A stretch of DNA of 64,000 bases from NCBI GenBank assembly GCA_029168955.1, contig JAPDOI010000021.1, positions 3,014,001 through 3,078,000 on the forward strand. The letters are read 5' to 3'. The stretch is from Aplectana chamaeleonis (lineage: Eukaryota; Nematoda; Chromadorea; Rhabditida; Cosmocercidae). A program made the position numbers and the translations under genes. Positions 10,623 to 24,600 of the stretch are shown here, one piece after another (the first letter of the stretch is position 1; each line of letters opens with the position of its first letter). Under the pieces are notes generated by a model. It made no database searches. It was not told the DNA's origin and saw only the letters and a program-made list of their open reading frames with translations.

Positions 10623-11726
10623 CTTTCCCGGTCCATTAATCACTACGTGCCATTCTTCGCCCACACCACACATATTTCTGTCAGCGAAGCGGTTCTACAA
10701 ATGACTCTTTCGAAATACGCTGATATAATTCTCGGTAAGAGGCGAAGTGGGAGTTCCATTGCTGACATTCTTAGAGCCGTTCTTGCGCTAGACAACACTA
10801 TTTCATACCAGATTTTGTCATTGTCATAGACAAATAGATTTAAAGAAGAATTATGTGGAACATAGTTATCTAGAGATGAGTTGAGAGGGATTCGACGTCC
10901 ATGGAGATGGCAGAGAGGAAGAGGTAGAGAACTCGTACAGAGACGTGTATGAAAGATAGTGGAGGAACAAAGACACATAGAGTTGCTATCAGAGAGAGAA
11001 TCCGACATAGCTACATGGGGATATATCAGTCAAACCCATGCCCTGTGTCAGAGATGACAAAATGACAGAGAATGGACTTATCACCTCGTTCCAGCAACGC
11101 TCCTCTCAGAGATTGGGACAAGAGCATTGCTGTACACACCCGAAATATACGCGAAGTAACTCTTCCGTACCGTCTGCATCGAGCGAAGAAGGGCATCGTA
11201 GAGAAACTTCGGAGCCGGCAATACGTTCTTCTGCATATGATGTCAGGTGCGCGACATCGTAGAAAGGAGTCAATGCGAAGAACCATGCTGGCGAAACTCT
11301 ATCAAATATTTTGTAGATCCTTTTGGAAAGCTCTCGCAGCCAGTCGGCTGCATATACGCTTATAGGCGTCAAATTGTATTATTGCTTCGCGCGCTGGTTT
11401 TAGCAACGTCTTCCAGCCAGGACTTCATCCATTTACTTGCGTGATCAAGCCACGCATTGAATGGCTGTCAGAGCGCCATCTCGACCTCTTTTCGGTGATG
11501 ATACACCGAACACAGTAGAAAAGTTCGTACATGTTATGCCACTTCGCACACCACAACTTTTCCGTACTGCAAGCGGTGTCACAAAATTACTTTGATGATC
11601 CACCCTTCCATCTGAGAGGCGGAGTTAAGCGTGCATTCTTTCACTTCTTGCCTTAGACAAAGATGTAACACACAGATACGCAAAAGTTTCGACTCGCAAA
11701 AGGGCCTTGGACAAAATCGTGCATCG
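10623..11726. other. Loop of the large element; no gene recognised
   Basis: Several frames of 60-120 codons on both strands overlap (10643-11008 minus, 11072-11365 plus, 11106-11372 minus). None has a recognisable motif, and no transposase signature was seen. CCAGTCGGCTG occurs at 10381 and again at 11340. Confidence 0.4.
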
Positions 11727-12015
11727 AGCTCGTTCGGTGTGCTGATTCCAGATAATACGACGTCTGCTGAAAAAGGCCAACACCTTCCGTATAAACCCTG
11801 TGAACACATACACGAAGAGCGCACCTAACAATGTGGATGGGTGTCAGTAGATCGCAATTTGTCCTCTTCTAAGAAATAGATAGCAATGAAACTGCTAATT
11901 TGCCAAAATGATATCTGTTTAGCACAGTTGACGAATCGAAAGCAGTCTTACAGATCGAAAATTCAGCCTAACGTAACAATTCGCCTGAGATTCTGTACTC
12001 GATTTTTTCACTAAA
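11727..12015. repeat. Diverged direct repeat X', inner copy
   Basis: Collinear with 8640-8945 (see that entry). It directly abuts the inner end of the right arm. Confidence 0.55.
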
Positions 12016-12600
12016 ATTGAATAGATAATTTAAAGGCACCCGGTTCGATTAAATTTCACCTCTAAAAAGCATTTCATTGGAATCAATAAATGGTAGGTTC
12101 GAGAATGAGAGCCAGAAATAATTCTGGAAGAAATGACATTTTGTTCAAATCTCTGGTCGAGTAGCCCAAAAGATTTGGAACTCTTCAAGTTCTGAGGTTG
12201 TGAATCATTAACCATGGAGGAAAATAGACAATACAGAAGCGAGGTGAGAAGACGAACGCTTGCAAATCCAAGCAACCTTTATGGAGGAAATTTGTTTGAA
12301 GGCTTTGATAGGTTTGTCAATAAACAAAGTTGTCTCTGCCCATCGGTAAGCCGGAGTTTCAGGCCCGCAAACCGTCAACTTCCGCAGTTCTATTTCTTCA
12401 TACAAACAACGTACTGCAAACAACTCTCGTATGACACCCACTCTGGGCAAAAGTTAGGGAAGAACGTCATAGTAAGTCAACTTATATAGATGTTAATATG
12501 GTTCTGCCTGCAACTGTTCTGTGAATGAGCCACGGAAGCTGCTCGTCCACAAGTTGAATAACTACTACGTTCGAAATTTCGCCGCGAGCCTGTTGCCTGT
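12016..12600 (+). repeat. Right arm, unique inner part
   Basis: Inverse of about 9200-9740. Shared blocks include CCATGGAGGAAAATAGACAA, CTTTATGGAGGAAATTTG and TTAGGGAAGAAC. The 91-codon frame at 12214-12489 is not kept open in the left arm, so coding is not supported. Confidence 0.8.
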
Positions 12601-15600
12601 CCGTCGCGCGCGACGTTTCCAGCGAAGAAAAGCAAAAAATATTTTCAATCAAAACATGCTAAATAAGAGAGCTAGGGCAAATATTGCACATCACGTTAGA
12701 TAGAAAATTCTACGGTGAACACCGTCTACGTTTTCAGAATTGGAAAATAGTCTTGCCCAGTGTAGAGGCGCGAGCCATCGGACGTTTTTGCAAGCAACAA
12801 AGAATTTTAGAAAGTTCAACGGTCGCTAGCGCATTGTCAAGTGTTATTGAAATATGGTCCCATGAGACCGGCAATCGTTTTGTTGATGAATTCCATTGAA
12901 TTTTTTAGCGACTGCAAAAATAAGTTCTTCTACTACTTATAGTTACTTCAAGACGGATTAGGGTTAACAAATACGCAATCTGGTCTGCTATTCAACGTGA
13001 AAATGATATCTTTTCAAAATTGCATATGGATTGTTTTTGGTTAACGAGACCAAGCATACTCCGGTCATAAAAATTCCCACCGCAAAATTCGTGTGTGTGA
13101 TTGGGTTGTGCCTTTTTGTCGCGAGCCTGCCGCTCACTACGTCGCGCGCGAGCGTTTTTAGTGACGCAAAGCAACAACAAAAAACATCGTCACAGAATAG
13201 ACAATTTCACACACAGTTTCCTTCAAAAAACATGCTAAAAATAAAGGGAGCAGTTAGGTACCGATAGTGCCAATTGTTTGCATTAAGAAGTGAACACATT
13301 TGAAATTCACGCACTACGCACACTCGATCAAAATGCGTTCACCGCATCTTGCGCGATTTTGAAACGCGATAAATAATTATATAGAAAATTTCATTGTGAA
13401 ACACGTCTACGTTTTCAGTCAATTTGGAAAATGTCTTCGTTCACATGTGAAAATAATTGGCTCTCGTAGCCATCGGACGTTTTTTGCGTTGCACCAAAGG
13501 AGTTACAACTCCACAATGTAAAATTTTGCAGAATCCAGCATTGCTCATACGCGCAACGTTTTGTTTAAGAATTATTAATTTACTCTTCACTACTCTTAAC
13601 TAGTTATCAAACTTTCGTCATGAAATCGCTGCACTCTACGCGCGCGACAAGTGAAGTTTTTAGCGATGCAAAGCAAAAAAATATTTTTTCTTCAAAAAAC
13701 ATGCTAAATAAGAGAGTTGAGCAAATACGTGCACATCACTATCCACGATAGCCAAAATTTCATTGTGAACATGTTTTCTGACAAATGTAATCTTTAGAAT
13801 TGCAAAATGGTCAGAGGCAAGGAGGTTTTGTTGATTAATTTAGAACCTTTATTCTCTAGGCAATTCTTTTTTGATAGGTTTAAATACGTTCTCGAGTTTT
13901 CCTAGCGGTTATGTTTAAGTCGCAAAATCGTCAACTTCCATTCAAAGTTCGTTCAATAAATAGCTGACAAGAAATGTGAACACCATTCCGTGAACACTTT
14001 GCCCAGGAAAAAATGCAGCCATCGGACGCTTTTTTGGTGTTAAATAAAGAATTTTAGAAAGTTCAACCTACACAAGAGTAAAAATGGTCCCACCGGCAAT
14101 CGTTTTGTTGATGAATTATTGAATTTACTTTCACTACTCTTATAGTTACTTCTTAAACTTTCGTCGCGGAGTCCGTTGCTCCGCCTTACTGTCGCGCGCG
14201 ACGTTGCTTTAGCGACGCAAAGTGAAAAATATTTTCCTTCAAAAAACATGCTAAAAATAAGAGAGAGTGTTAGGGCAAATAGTGCACATCACTATATAGA
14301 AAATTTCATTGTGAACAGTCGTCTACGTTTTCAGAATTGGGAAAATGGCTTCGTTCAGGAAAAAATGCACATCGGATTATTTTTTTGGTGTTAAATAAAG
14401 AATTTTAGAAAGTTCAACTCACGCACAAGAGTAAAAACGGTGGTTCCCACCGGCAATCGTTTTGTTGATGAAATTATTGAATTCTACTTTCTACTACTCT
14501 TATAGTTACTTCAAACTTTTCGTCGCGAGTCCGTTGCCGTCTTCGCGTCAAAGCGCGACGTTTTTAGCGACGCAAAGCAAAACAAATATTCTTCCTTCAA
14601 AAACATGCTAAAATAAGAGAGTTAGGGCAAATAGTGCACATCACTATATAGAAAATTTCATTGCGAACACTGTCTACGTTTTCAGAATTGGAAAATATGT
14701 TCGTTCAGGAAAAATGGAGCAATCGGACATTTCCTTGCGTTAAATAAAGGATTTTAGAAAGCTCCAACGCACGCAAGTGTAAAAACTGTTCCACCGGCAA
14801 TCGCTTGTTGATGAATTATTGAATTTACTCTTCTAATACTCTAATTACTTCTCAAACTTTCGTCGCGAGTCCGCCTACGGCGCTCCTACGTCGCGCGCGA
14901 CGTTTTCGTAGCGAAGCAAAGCAAAAAATATTTTCCTTCAAAACATGTACTAAAATAAGAGAGCTAGGGCAAATACTGCACATCATTAGATAGAAAATTT
15001 CACATTGTGAACACGTCTACGTTTTCCAGAATTGGAAAAATGTCTTCGTTCAGGAAAAATGCAGCCATCGGACGTTTTTTGGTGTTAACTGAGAAGATTT
15101 CAGAAAAGTTCAACTCACTGCACAAGTGTAAGAAACGGTCCCACCGGCAATCGTTTTGTTGATGAATTATTGAATTTACTCTTCTACTACTCTTTATAGT
15201 TACTTCTCAAACTTTCGTCGCGAGTCCGTTGCTCCTACGTCGCGCGCGACGTTTTTAGCGACGCATAAAGCAACAAATATTTTCCTTCAAAAACATGCTA
15301 AAATAAGAGAGAGTTAGGGCAAATAGTGCACATCACTATATAGAAAAATTTCATTGTGAACAATACGTCTACGTTTTCAGAATTGGAAAAATGTCTTCGT
15401 TCCAGGAAAAATGTAGCCATCGGACGTTTTTGGTGTTAACTAAAGGATGTTAGAAAGTTCAACTCACACAAGTGTAAAACGGTCCCACCGGCAATCGTTT
15501 TGTTGATGAATTATTGGAATTTACTCTTCTACTACTCTTATAGTTACTTCTCAAACTTTCGTCGCGAGTCCGCTGCTCGTCTACTCGTCATTCAGCATTG

Positions 15601-18600
15601 CGCGACGTTTTTAGCGACGCAAAGCAAAAAATATTTTCCTTCAAAAACATGCTAAAATAAGAGAGTTAGGGCAACAGCGCATTTTATCACTATATAGAAA
15701 ATTTCATTGTGAACATCAGTCTACAAGCTTTTCCAGAATTGGAAAATGTCTTCGTTCAGGAAAAAATGTAGCCATCGGACGTTTTTTGGTGTTAAATAAA
15801 GGATTTAAAAGGAGTTCAACTCACACAAGTGTAAAACTTGGTCCCACCGGCAATCGTTTTGTTGATGAATTATTGAATTTACTCTTCTACTACTCTTATA
15901 GTTACTTCTCAAACTATTCGTCGCGAGCCTTCCGCTGCTCCTACGTCGCGCGCGCGACGTTTTTAGCGACGCAAAGCAAAAAAATATTTTCCTTCAAAAA
16001 CATGCTAAAATAAGAGGAGTTAGGTAAATAGTGCACATCACTATATAGAAAAATTTCATTGTGAACACGTCTACGTTTTCAGAATTGGAAAATGTCTTCG
16101 TTCAGGAAAAATGTAGCCATCGGACGTTTTTTTGATGTTAACTAAAGGAGTTAAAAGTTCAACTCACACAAGTGTAAAAACGGTCCCACCGGCAATCGTT
16201 TTGTTGATGAATTATTGAATTTACTTCTTCTACTTCACTCTTATAGTTACTTCAAACTTTCGTCGCAGTCGTGTTGCTCCTACGTCGCGCGCGACGTTTT
16301 TAGCGACGCAAAGCAAAAATATTTTCAATCAAAAACATGCTAAAATAAGAGAGTTAGGCAAATAGTAGCACATCACTATATAGAAAATTTCATTGTGAAC
16401 ACGTCTACGTTTTCAGAATTGGAAAATGTCTTCGTTCAGGAAAAAATGTAGCCATCGGACGTTTTTTGGTGTTAACTAAAGGAGTTAGAAAGTTCAACTC
16501 ACACAAGTGTAAAAATGGTCCCACCGGCAATCGTTTTGTTGATGAATTATTGAATTTACTCTTCTACTACTCTTATAGTTACTTCTCAAACTTTCGTCGC
16601 GAGCCCGCCGCTCCTACGTCGCGCGCGACGTTTTTAGCGACGCAAAGCAAAAATATTTTCCTTCAAAAACATGCTAAAATAAGAGAGTTAGGCAAATAGT
16701 GCACATCACTATATAGAAAATTTCATTGTGAACACGTCTACGTTTTCAGAATTGGAAAATGTCGTCGTTCAGGAAAAATGTAGCCATCGGACGTTTTTTG
16801 GTGTTAACTAAAGGAGTTAAAAAGTTCAACTCACACAAGTGTAAAAACGGTCGCACCGGCAATCGTTTTGTTGATGAATTACTGAATTTACTCTTCTACT
16901 ACTCCATTTATAGTTACTTCTCAAACTTTCGTCGCGAGCCCGTTGCTCCTACGTCGCGCGCGACGTTTCCAGCGAAGCAAAGCAACAAATATTTTCCTTC
17001 AAAACATGCTAAAATAAGAGAGTTAGGGCAAATAGTGCACATCACTATATAGAAAATTTCATTGTGAACACGTCTACGTTTTCAGAATTGAAAATGTCGT
17101 CGTTCAGGAAAAATGTAGCCATCGGACGTTTTTGGTGTTAACTAAAGGAGTTAAAAAGTTCAACTCACACAAGTGTAAAACGGTCCCACCGGCAATCGTT
17201 TTGTTGATGAATTATTGAATTTACTCTTCTACTGCTCTTATAGTTACTTCTCAAACTTTCGTCGCGAGTCCGTTGCTCCTACGTCGCGCGCGACGTTTTT
17301 AGCGAAGCAAAGCAACAAACATTTTCCTTCAAAACATGCTAAAATAAGAGAGTTAGGGCAAATAGTGCACATCACTATATAGAAAATTTCATTGTGAACA
17401 CGTCTACGTTTTCAGAATTGGAAAATGTCGTCGTTCAGGAAAAATGTAGCCATCGGACGTTTTTTGGTGTTAACTAAAGGAGTTAAAAAGTTCAACTCAC
17501 ACAAGTGTAAAAACGGTCCCACCGGCAATCGTTTTGTTGATGAATTATTGAATTTACTCTTCTACTACTCTTATAGTTACTTCTCAAACTTTCGTCGCGA
17601 GCCCGCCGCTCCTACGTCGCGCGCGACGTTTCCAGCGAAGCAAAGCAACAAACATTTTCCTTCAAAAACATGCTAAAATAAGAGAGTTAGGGCAAATAGT
17701 GCACATCACTATATAGAAAATTTCATTGTGAACACGTCTACGTTTTCAGAATTGGAAAATGTCGTCGTTCAGGAAAAATGTAGCCATCAGACGTTTTTTG
17801 GTGTTAACTAAAGGAGTTAAAAAGTTCAACTCACACAAGTGTAAAAACGGTCCCACCGACAATCGTTTTGTTGATGAATTATTGAATTTACTCTTCTACT
17901 ACTCTTATAGTTACTTCTCCAAACTTTCGTCGCGAGCTCGCTGCTCCTACGTCGCGCGCGACGTTTCCAGCGAAGCAAAGCAAAAACATTTTCAATCAAA
18001 ACATGCTAAAATAAGAGAGTTAGGGCAAATAGTGCACATCGCTATATAGAAAATTTCATTGTGAACACGTCTACGTTTTCAGAATTGGAAAATGTCGTCG
18101 TTCAGGAAAAATGTAGCCATCGGACGTTTTTTGGTGTTAACTAAAGGAGTTAAAAAGTTCAACTCACACAAGTGTAAAAACGGTCCCACCGGCAATCGTT
18201 TTGTTGATGAATTATTGAATTTACTCTTCTACTACTCTTATAGTTACTTCTCAAACTTTCGTCGCGAGTCCGCCGCTCCTACGTCGCGCGCGACGTTTTT
18301 AGCGACGCAAAGCAACAAACATTTTCCTTCAAAAACATGCTAAAATAAGAGAGTTAGGGCAAATAGTGCACATCACTATATAGAAAATTTCATTGTGAAC
18401 ACGTCTACGTTTTCAGAATTGGAAAATGTCTTCGTTCAGGAAAAATGTAGCCATCGGACATTTTTTGGTGTTAACTAAAGGAGTTAAAAAGTTCAACTCA
18501 CACAAGTGTAAAAACGGTCCCACCGGCAATCGTTTTGTTGATGAATTATTGAATTTACTCTTCTACTACTCTTATAGTTACTTCTCAAACTTTCGTCGCG

Positions 18601-21600
18601 AGCCCGCCGCTCCTACGTCGCGCGCGACGTTTCCAGCGAAGCAAAGCAAAAAATATTTTCAATCAAAACATGCTAAAATAAGAGAGTTAGGGCAAATAGT
18701 GCACATCACTATATAGAAAATTTCATTGTGAACACGTCTACGTTTTCAGAATTGGAAAATGTCGTCGGTCAGGAAAAATGTAGCCATCGGACGTTTTTTT
18801 GGTGTTAATTAAAGGAGTTAAAAAGTTCAACTCACACAAGTGTAAAAACGGTCCCACCGGCAATCGTTTTGTTGATGAATTATTGAATTTACTCTTCTAC
18901 TACTCTTATAGTTACTTCTCAAACTTTCGTCGCGAGTCTGTCGCTCCTACGTCGCGCGCGACGTTTCCAGCGAAGCAAAGCAACAAACATTTTCCTTCAA
19001 AACATGCTAAAATAAGAGAGTTAGGGCCAAATAGTGCACATCACTATATAGAAAATTTCATTGTGAACACGTCTACGTTTTCAGAATTGGAAAATGTCAT
19101 CGTTCAGGAAAAAATGTAGCCATCGGACGCTTGGTGTTAACTAAAGGAGTTAAAAGTTCAACTCACACAAGTGTAAAAACGGTCCCACCGGCAATCGTTT
19201 TGTTGATGAATTATTGAATTTACTCTTCTACTACTCTTATAGTTACTTCTCAAACTTTCGTCGCGAGTCCGCCGTTCTACGTCGCGCGCGACGTTTTTAG
19301 CGACGCAAAGCAACAAATATTTTCCTTCAAAAACATGCTAAAATAAGAGAGTTAGGGCAAATAGTGCACATCACTATATAGAAAATTTCATTGTGGAACA
19401 CGTCTACGTTTTCAGAATTGGAAAATGTCTTCGTTCAGGAAAAATGCTAGCCATCGGACATTTTTGGTGTTAACTAAAGGAGTTAAAAAGTTCAACTCAC
19501 ACAAGTGTAAAACGGTCCCACTGGCAATCGTTTTGTTGATGAATTATTGAATTTACTCTTCTACTACTCTTATAGTTACTTCTCAAACTTTCGTCGCGAG
19601 CCCGTTGCTCCTACGTCGCGCGCGACGTTTTTAGCGACGCAAAGCAACAAACATTTTCCTTCAAAACATGCTAAAATAAGAGAGTTAGAGGCAAATAGCA
19701 CATCACTATATAGAAAATTTCATTGTGAACACGTCTACGTTTTCAGAATTGGAAAATGTCTTCGTTCAGGAAAATGTAGCCATCGGACGTTTTTTGGTGT
19801 TAACTAAAGGAGTTAAAAAGTTCAACTCACACAAGTGTAAAACGGTCCCACCGGCAATCGTTTTGTTGATGAATTATTGAATTTACTCTTCTACTACTCT
19901 TATAGTTACTTCTCAAACTTTCGTCGCGAGCCCGTTGCCCGTCGCGCGCGACGTTTTTAGCGACGCAAAGCAACAAACATTTTCCTTCAAAAACATGCTA
20001 AAATAAGAGAGTTAGGGCAAATAGTGCACATCACTATATAGAAAATTTCATTGTGAACACGTCTACGTTTTCAGAATTGGAAAAATGTCTTCGTTCAGGA
20101 AAAATGTAGCCATCGGACATTTTTGGTGTTAACTAAAGGAGTTAAAAAAGTTCAACTCACACAAGTGTAAAACGGTCCCACCGGCAATCGTTTTGTTGAT
20201 GAATTATTGAATTTACTCTTCTACTACTCTTATAGTTACTTCAAACTTTCGTCGCGCTCTACGTCGCGCGCGACGTTTCCAGCGAAGCAAAGCAAAAAAT
20301 ATTTTCAATCAAAACATGCTAAAATAAAGAGTTAGGGCAAATAGTGCACATCACTATATAGAAAATTTCATTGTGAACACGTCTACGTTTTCAGAATTGG
20401 AAAATGTCGTTCAGGAAAAAATGTAGCCATCGGACGTTTTTTGGTGTTAACTAAAGGAGTTAAAAAGTTCAACTCACACAAGTGTAAAACCGTCCCACCG
20501 GCAATCGTTTTGTTGATGAATTATTGAATTTACTCTTCTACTACTCTTATAGTTACTTCTCAAACTTTCGTCGCGAGCTCGCCGCTCCTACGTCGCGCGC
20601 GACGTTTCCAGCGAAGCAAAGCAAAAATATTTTCAATCAAAACATGCTAAAATAAGAGAGTTAGGCAAATAGTGCACATCACTATATAGAAAATTTCATT
20701 GTGAACACGTCTACGTTTTCAGAATTGGAAAATGTCGTCGTTCAGGAAAAATGTAGCCATCGGACGTTTTTTGGTGTTAACTAAAGGAGTTAAAAGTTCA
20801 ACTCACACAAGTGTAAAAACGGTCCACACCGGCAATCGTTTTGTTGATGAATTATTGAATTTACTCTTCTACTACTCTTATAGTTACTTCTCAAACTTTC
20901 GTCTGCGAGCTTGCTCCTACGTCGCGCGCGACGTTTTTAAAGAAGCAAAGCAAAAAATATTTTCAATCAAAACATGCTAAAATAAGAGAGTTAGGGCAAA
21001 TAGTGCACATCACTATAGAAAATTTCATTGTGAACACGTCTACGTTTTCAGAATTGGAAAATGTCGTCGTTCAGGAAAAATGTAGCCATCGGATTTTTTG
21101 GTGTTAACTAAAGGAAAAGTTCAACTCACACAAGTGTAAAAACGGTCCCACCGGCAATCGTTTTGTTGATGAATTATTGAATTTACTCTTCTACTACTCT
21201 TATAGTTACTTCTCAAACTTTCGTCGCGAGTCCGCCGCTCCTACGTCGCGCGCGACGTTTTTAGCGACGCAAAGCAAAAAATATTTTCAATCAAAACATG
21301 CTAAAATAAGAGAGCTAGGGCAAATATTGCACATCATTAGATAGAAAATTTCACGGTGAACAGGTCTACGTTTTCAGAATTGGAAAATGTCTTCGTTCAG
21401 GAAAAATGTAGCCATCGGACGTTTTTTGGTGTTAACTAAAGGAGTTCAACTCACACAAGTGTAAAAACGGTCCCACCGGCAATCGTTTTGTTGATGAATT
21501 ATTGAATTTACTCTTCTACTACTCTTATAGTTACTTCTCAAACTTTCGTCGCGAGTCCGCCGCTCCTACGTCGCGCACGCCGTTTTTAGCGACATAAAGC

Positions 21601-24600
21601 AAAAATATTTTCCTTCAAAAACATGCTAAAATAAGAGAGTTAGGGCAAATAGTGCACATCACTATATAGAAAATTTCATTGTGAACACGTCTACGTTTTC
21701 AGGGTGGAAAATGTCTTCGTTCAGGAAAAATGTAGCCATCGGACGTTTTTGGTGTTAAATAAAGGAGTTAAAAAGTTCAACTCACACAAGTGTAAAACGG
21801 TCCCACCGGCAATCGTTTTGTTGATGAATTATTGAATTTACTCTTCTACTACTCTTATAGTTACTTCTCAAACTTTCGTCGCGAGCCCGCCGCTCCTACG
21901 TCGCGCGCGACGTTTTTAACGACGCAAAGCAAAAAATATTTTCCTTCAAAAACATGCTAAAATAAGAGAGTTAGGGCAAATAGTGCACATCTACTATATA
22001 GAAAATTTCATTGTGAACACGTCTACGTTTTCAGAATTGGAAAAATGTCTTCGTTCAGGAAAAATGTAGCCATCGGACGTTTTTGGTGTTAACTAAAGGA
22101 GTTTAAAGTTCAACTCACACAAGTGTAAAACGGTCCCACCGGCAATCGTTTTGTTGATGAATTATTGAATTTACTCTTCTACTACTCTTATAGTTACTTC
22201 TCAAACTTTCGTCGCGAGTCCGCCGCTCCTACGTCGCGCGCGACGTTTTAGCGACGCAAAGCAAAAAATATTTTCCTTCAAAAACATGCTAAAATAAGAG
22301 AGTTAGGGCAAATAGTGCACATCACTATATAGAAAATTTCATTGTGAACACGTCTACGTTTTCAGAATTGGAAAATGTCTTCGTTCAGGAAAAATGTAGC
22401 CATCGGACATTTTTTGGTGTTAACTAAAGGAGTTAAAAAGTTCAACTCACACAAGTGTAAAAACGGTCCCACCGGCAATCGTTTTGTTGATGAATTATTG
22501 AATTTACTCTTCTACTACTCTTATAGTTACTTCTCAAACTTTCGTCGCGAGCCCGCCGCTCCTACGTCGCGCGCGACGTTTTTAGCGACGCAAAGCAAAA
22601 AATATTTTCCTTCAAAAACATGCTAAAATAAGAGAGTTAGGGCAAATAGTGCACATCACTATATAGAAAATTTCATTGTGAACACGTCTACGTTTTCAGA
22701 ATTGGAAAATGTCTTCGTTCAGGAAAAATGTAGCCATCGGACGTTTTTTGGTGTTAACTAAAGGAGTTAAAAAGTTCAACTCACACAAGTGTAAAAACGG
22801 TCCCACCGGCAATCGTTTTGTTGATGAATTATTGAATTTACTCTTCTACTACTCTTATAGTTACTTCTCAAACTTTCGTCGCGAGCCCGCCGCTCCTACG
22901 TCGCGCGCGACGTTTCCAGCGAAGCAAAGCAAAAAATATTTTCAATCAAAACATGCTAAAATAAGAGAGTTAGGGCAAATAGTGCACATCACTATATAGA
23001 AAATTTCATTGTGAACACGTCTACGTTTTCAGAATTGGAAAATGTCGTCGTTCAGGAAAAATGTAGCCATCGGACGTTTTTTGGTGTTAACTAAAGGAGT
23101 TAAAAAGTTCAACTCACACAAGTGTAAAAACGGTCCCACCGGCAATCGTTTTGTTGATGAATTATTGAATTTACTCTTCTACTACTCTTATAGTTACTTC
23201 TCAAACTTTCGTCGCGAGCCCGCCGCTCCTACGTCGCGCGCGACGTTTTTAGCGACGCAAAGCAAAAAATATTTTCCCTTCAAAACATGCTAAAATAAGA
23301 GAGTTAGGGCAAATAGTGCACATCACTATATAGAAAATTTCATTGTGAACACGTCTACGTTTTCAGAATTGGAAAATATCTTCGTTCAGGAAAAATGTAG
23401 CCATCGGACGTTTTTGGTGTTAACTAAAGGAGTTAAAAAGTTCAACTCACAAGTGTAAAAACGGTCCCACCGGCAATCGTTTTGTTGATGAATTATTGAA
23501 TTTGCTCTTCTACTACTCTTATAGTTACTTCTCAAACTTTCGTCGCGAGTCCGCCGCTCCTACGTCGCGCGCGACGTTTTTAGCGACGCAAAGCAAAAAT
23601 ATTTTCAATCAAAAACATGCTAAAATAAGAGCGTTAGGGCAAATAGTGCACATCACTATATAGAAAATTTCATTGTGAACACGTCTACGTTTTCAGAATT
23701 GGAAAATGTCTTCGTTCAGGAAAAATGTAGCCATCGGACGTTTTTTGATGTTAACTAAAGGATTTAAAAAGTTCAACTCACACAAGTGTAAAAACGGTCC
23801 CACCGGCAATCGTTTTGTTGATGAATTATTGAATTTACTCTTCTACTACTCTTATAGTTACTTCTCAAACTTTCGTCGCGAGTCCGCCGCTCCTACGTCG
23901 CGCACGACGTTTTTAGCGACGCAAAGCAAAAAATATTTTCCTTCAAAAACATGCTAAAATAAGTGCGTTAGGGAAAATAGTGCACATCACTATATAGAAA
24001 TTTTCATTCGGACCACGTCTACGTTTTCAGAATTGGAAAATGTCTTCGTTCAGGAAAAATGTAGCCATCGGACGTTTTTTGGTGTTAAATAAAGGTTTTA
24101 AAAAGTTCAACTCACACAAGTGTAAAAATGGTCCCACCGGCAATCGTTTTGTTGATGAATTATTGAATTTACTCTTCTACTATTATAGTTACTTCTCAAA
24201 CTTTCGTCGCGAGCCCGCCGCTCCTACGTCGCGCGCGACGTTTTTAGCGACGCAAAGCAAAAAATATTTTCCTTCAAAAACATGCTAAAATAAGAGAGTT
24301 AGGGCAAATAGTGCACATCACTATATAGAAAATTTCATTGTGAACACGTCTACGTTTTCAGAATTGGAAAATGTCTTCGTTCAGGAAAAATGCAGCCATC
24401 GGACGTTTTTTGGTGTTAAATAAAGAATTTTAGAAAGTTCAACTCACACAAGTGTAAAAATGGTCCCACCGGCAATCGTTTTGTTGATGAATTATTGAAT
24501 TTACTCTTCTACTACTCTTATAGTTACTTCTCAAACTTTCGTCGCGAGTCCGCCGCTCCTACGTCGCGCACGACGTTTTTAGCGACGCAAAGCAAAAAAT

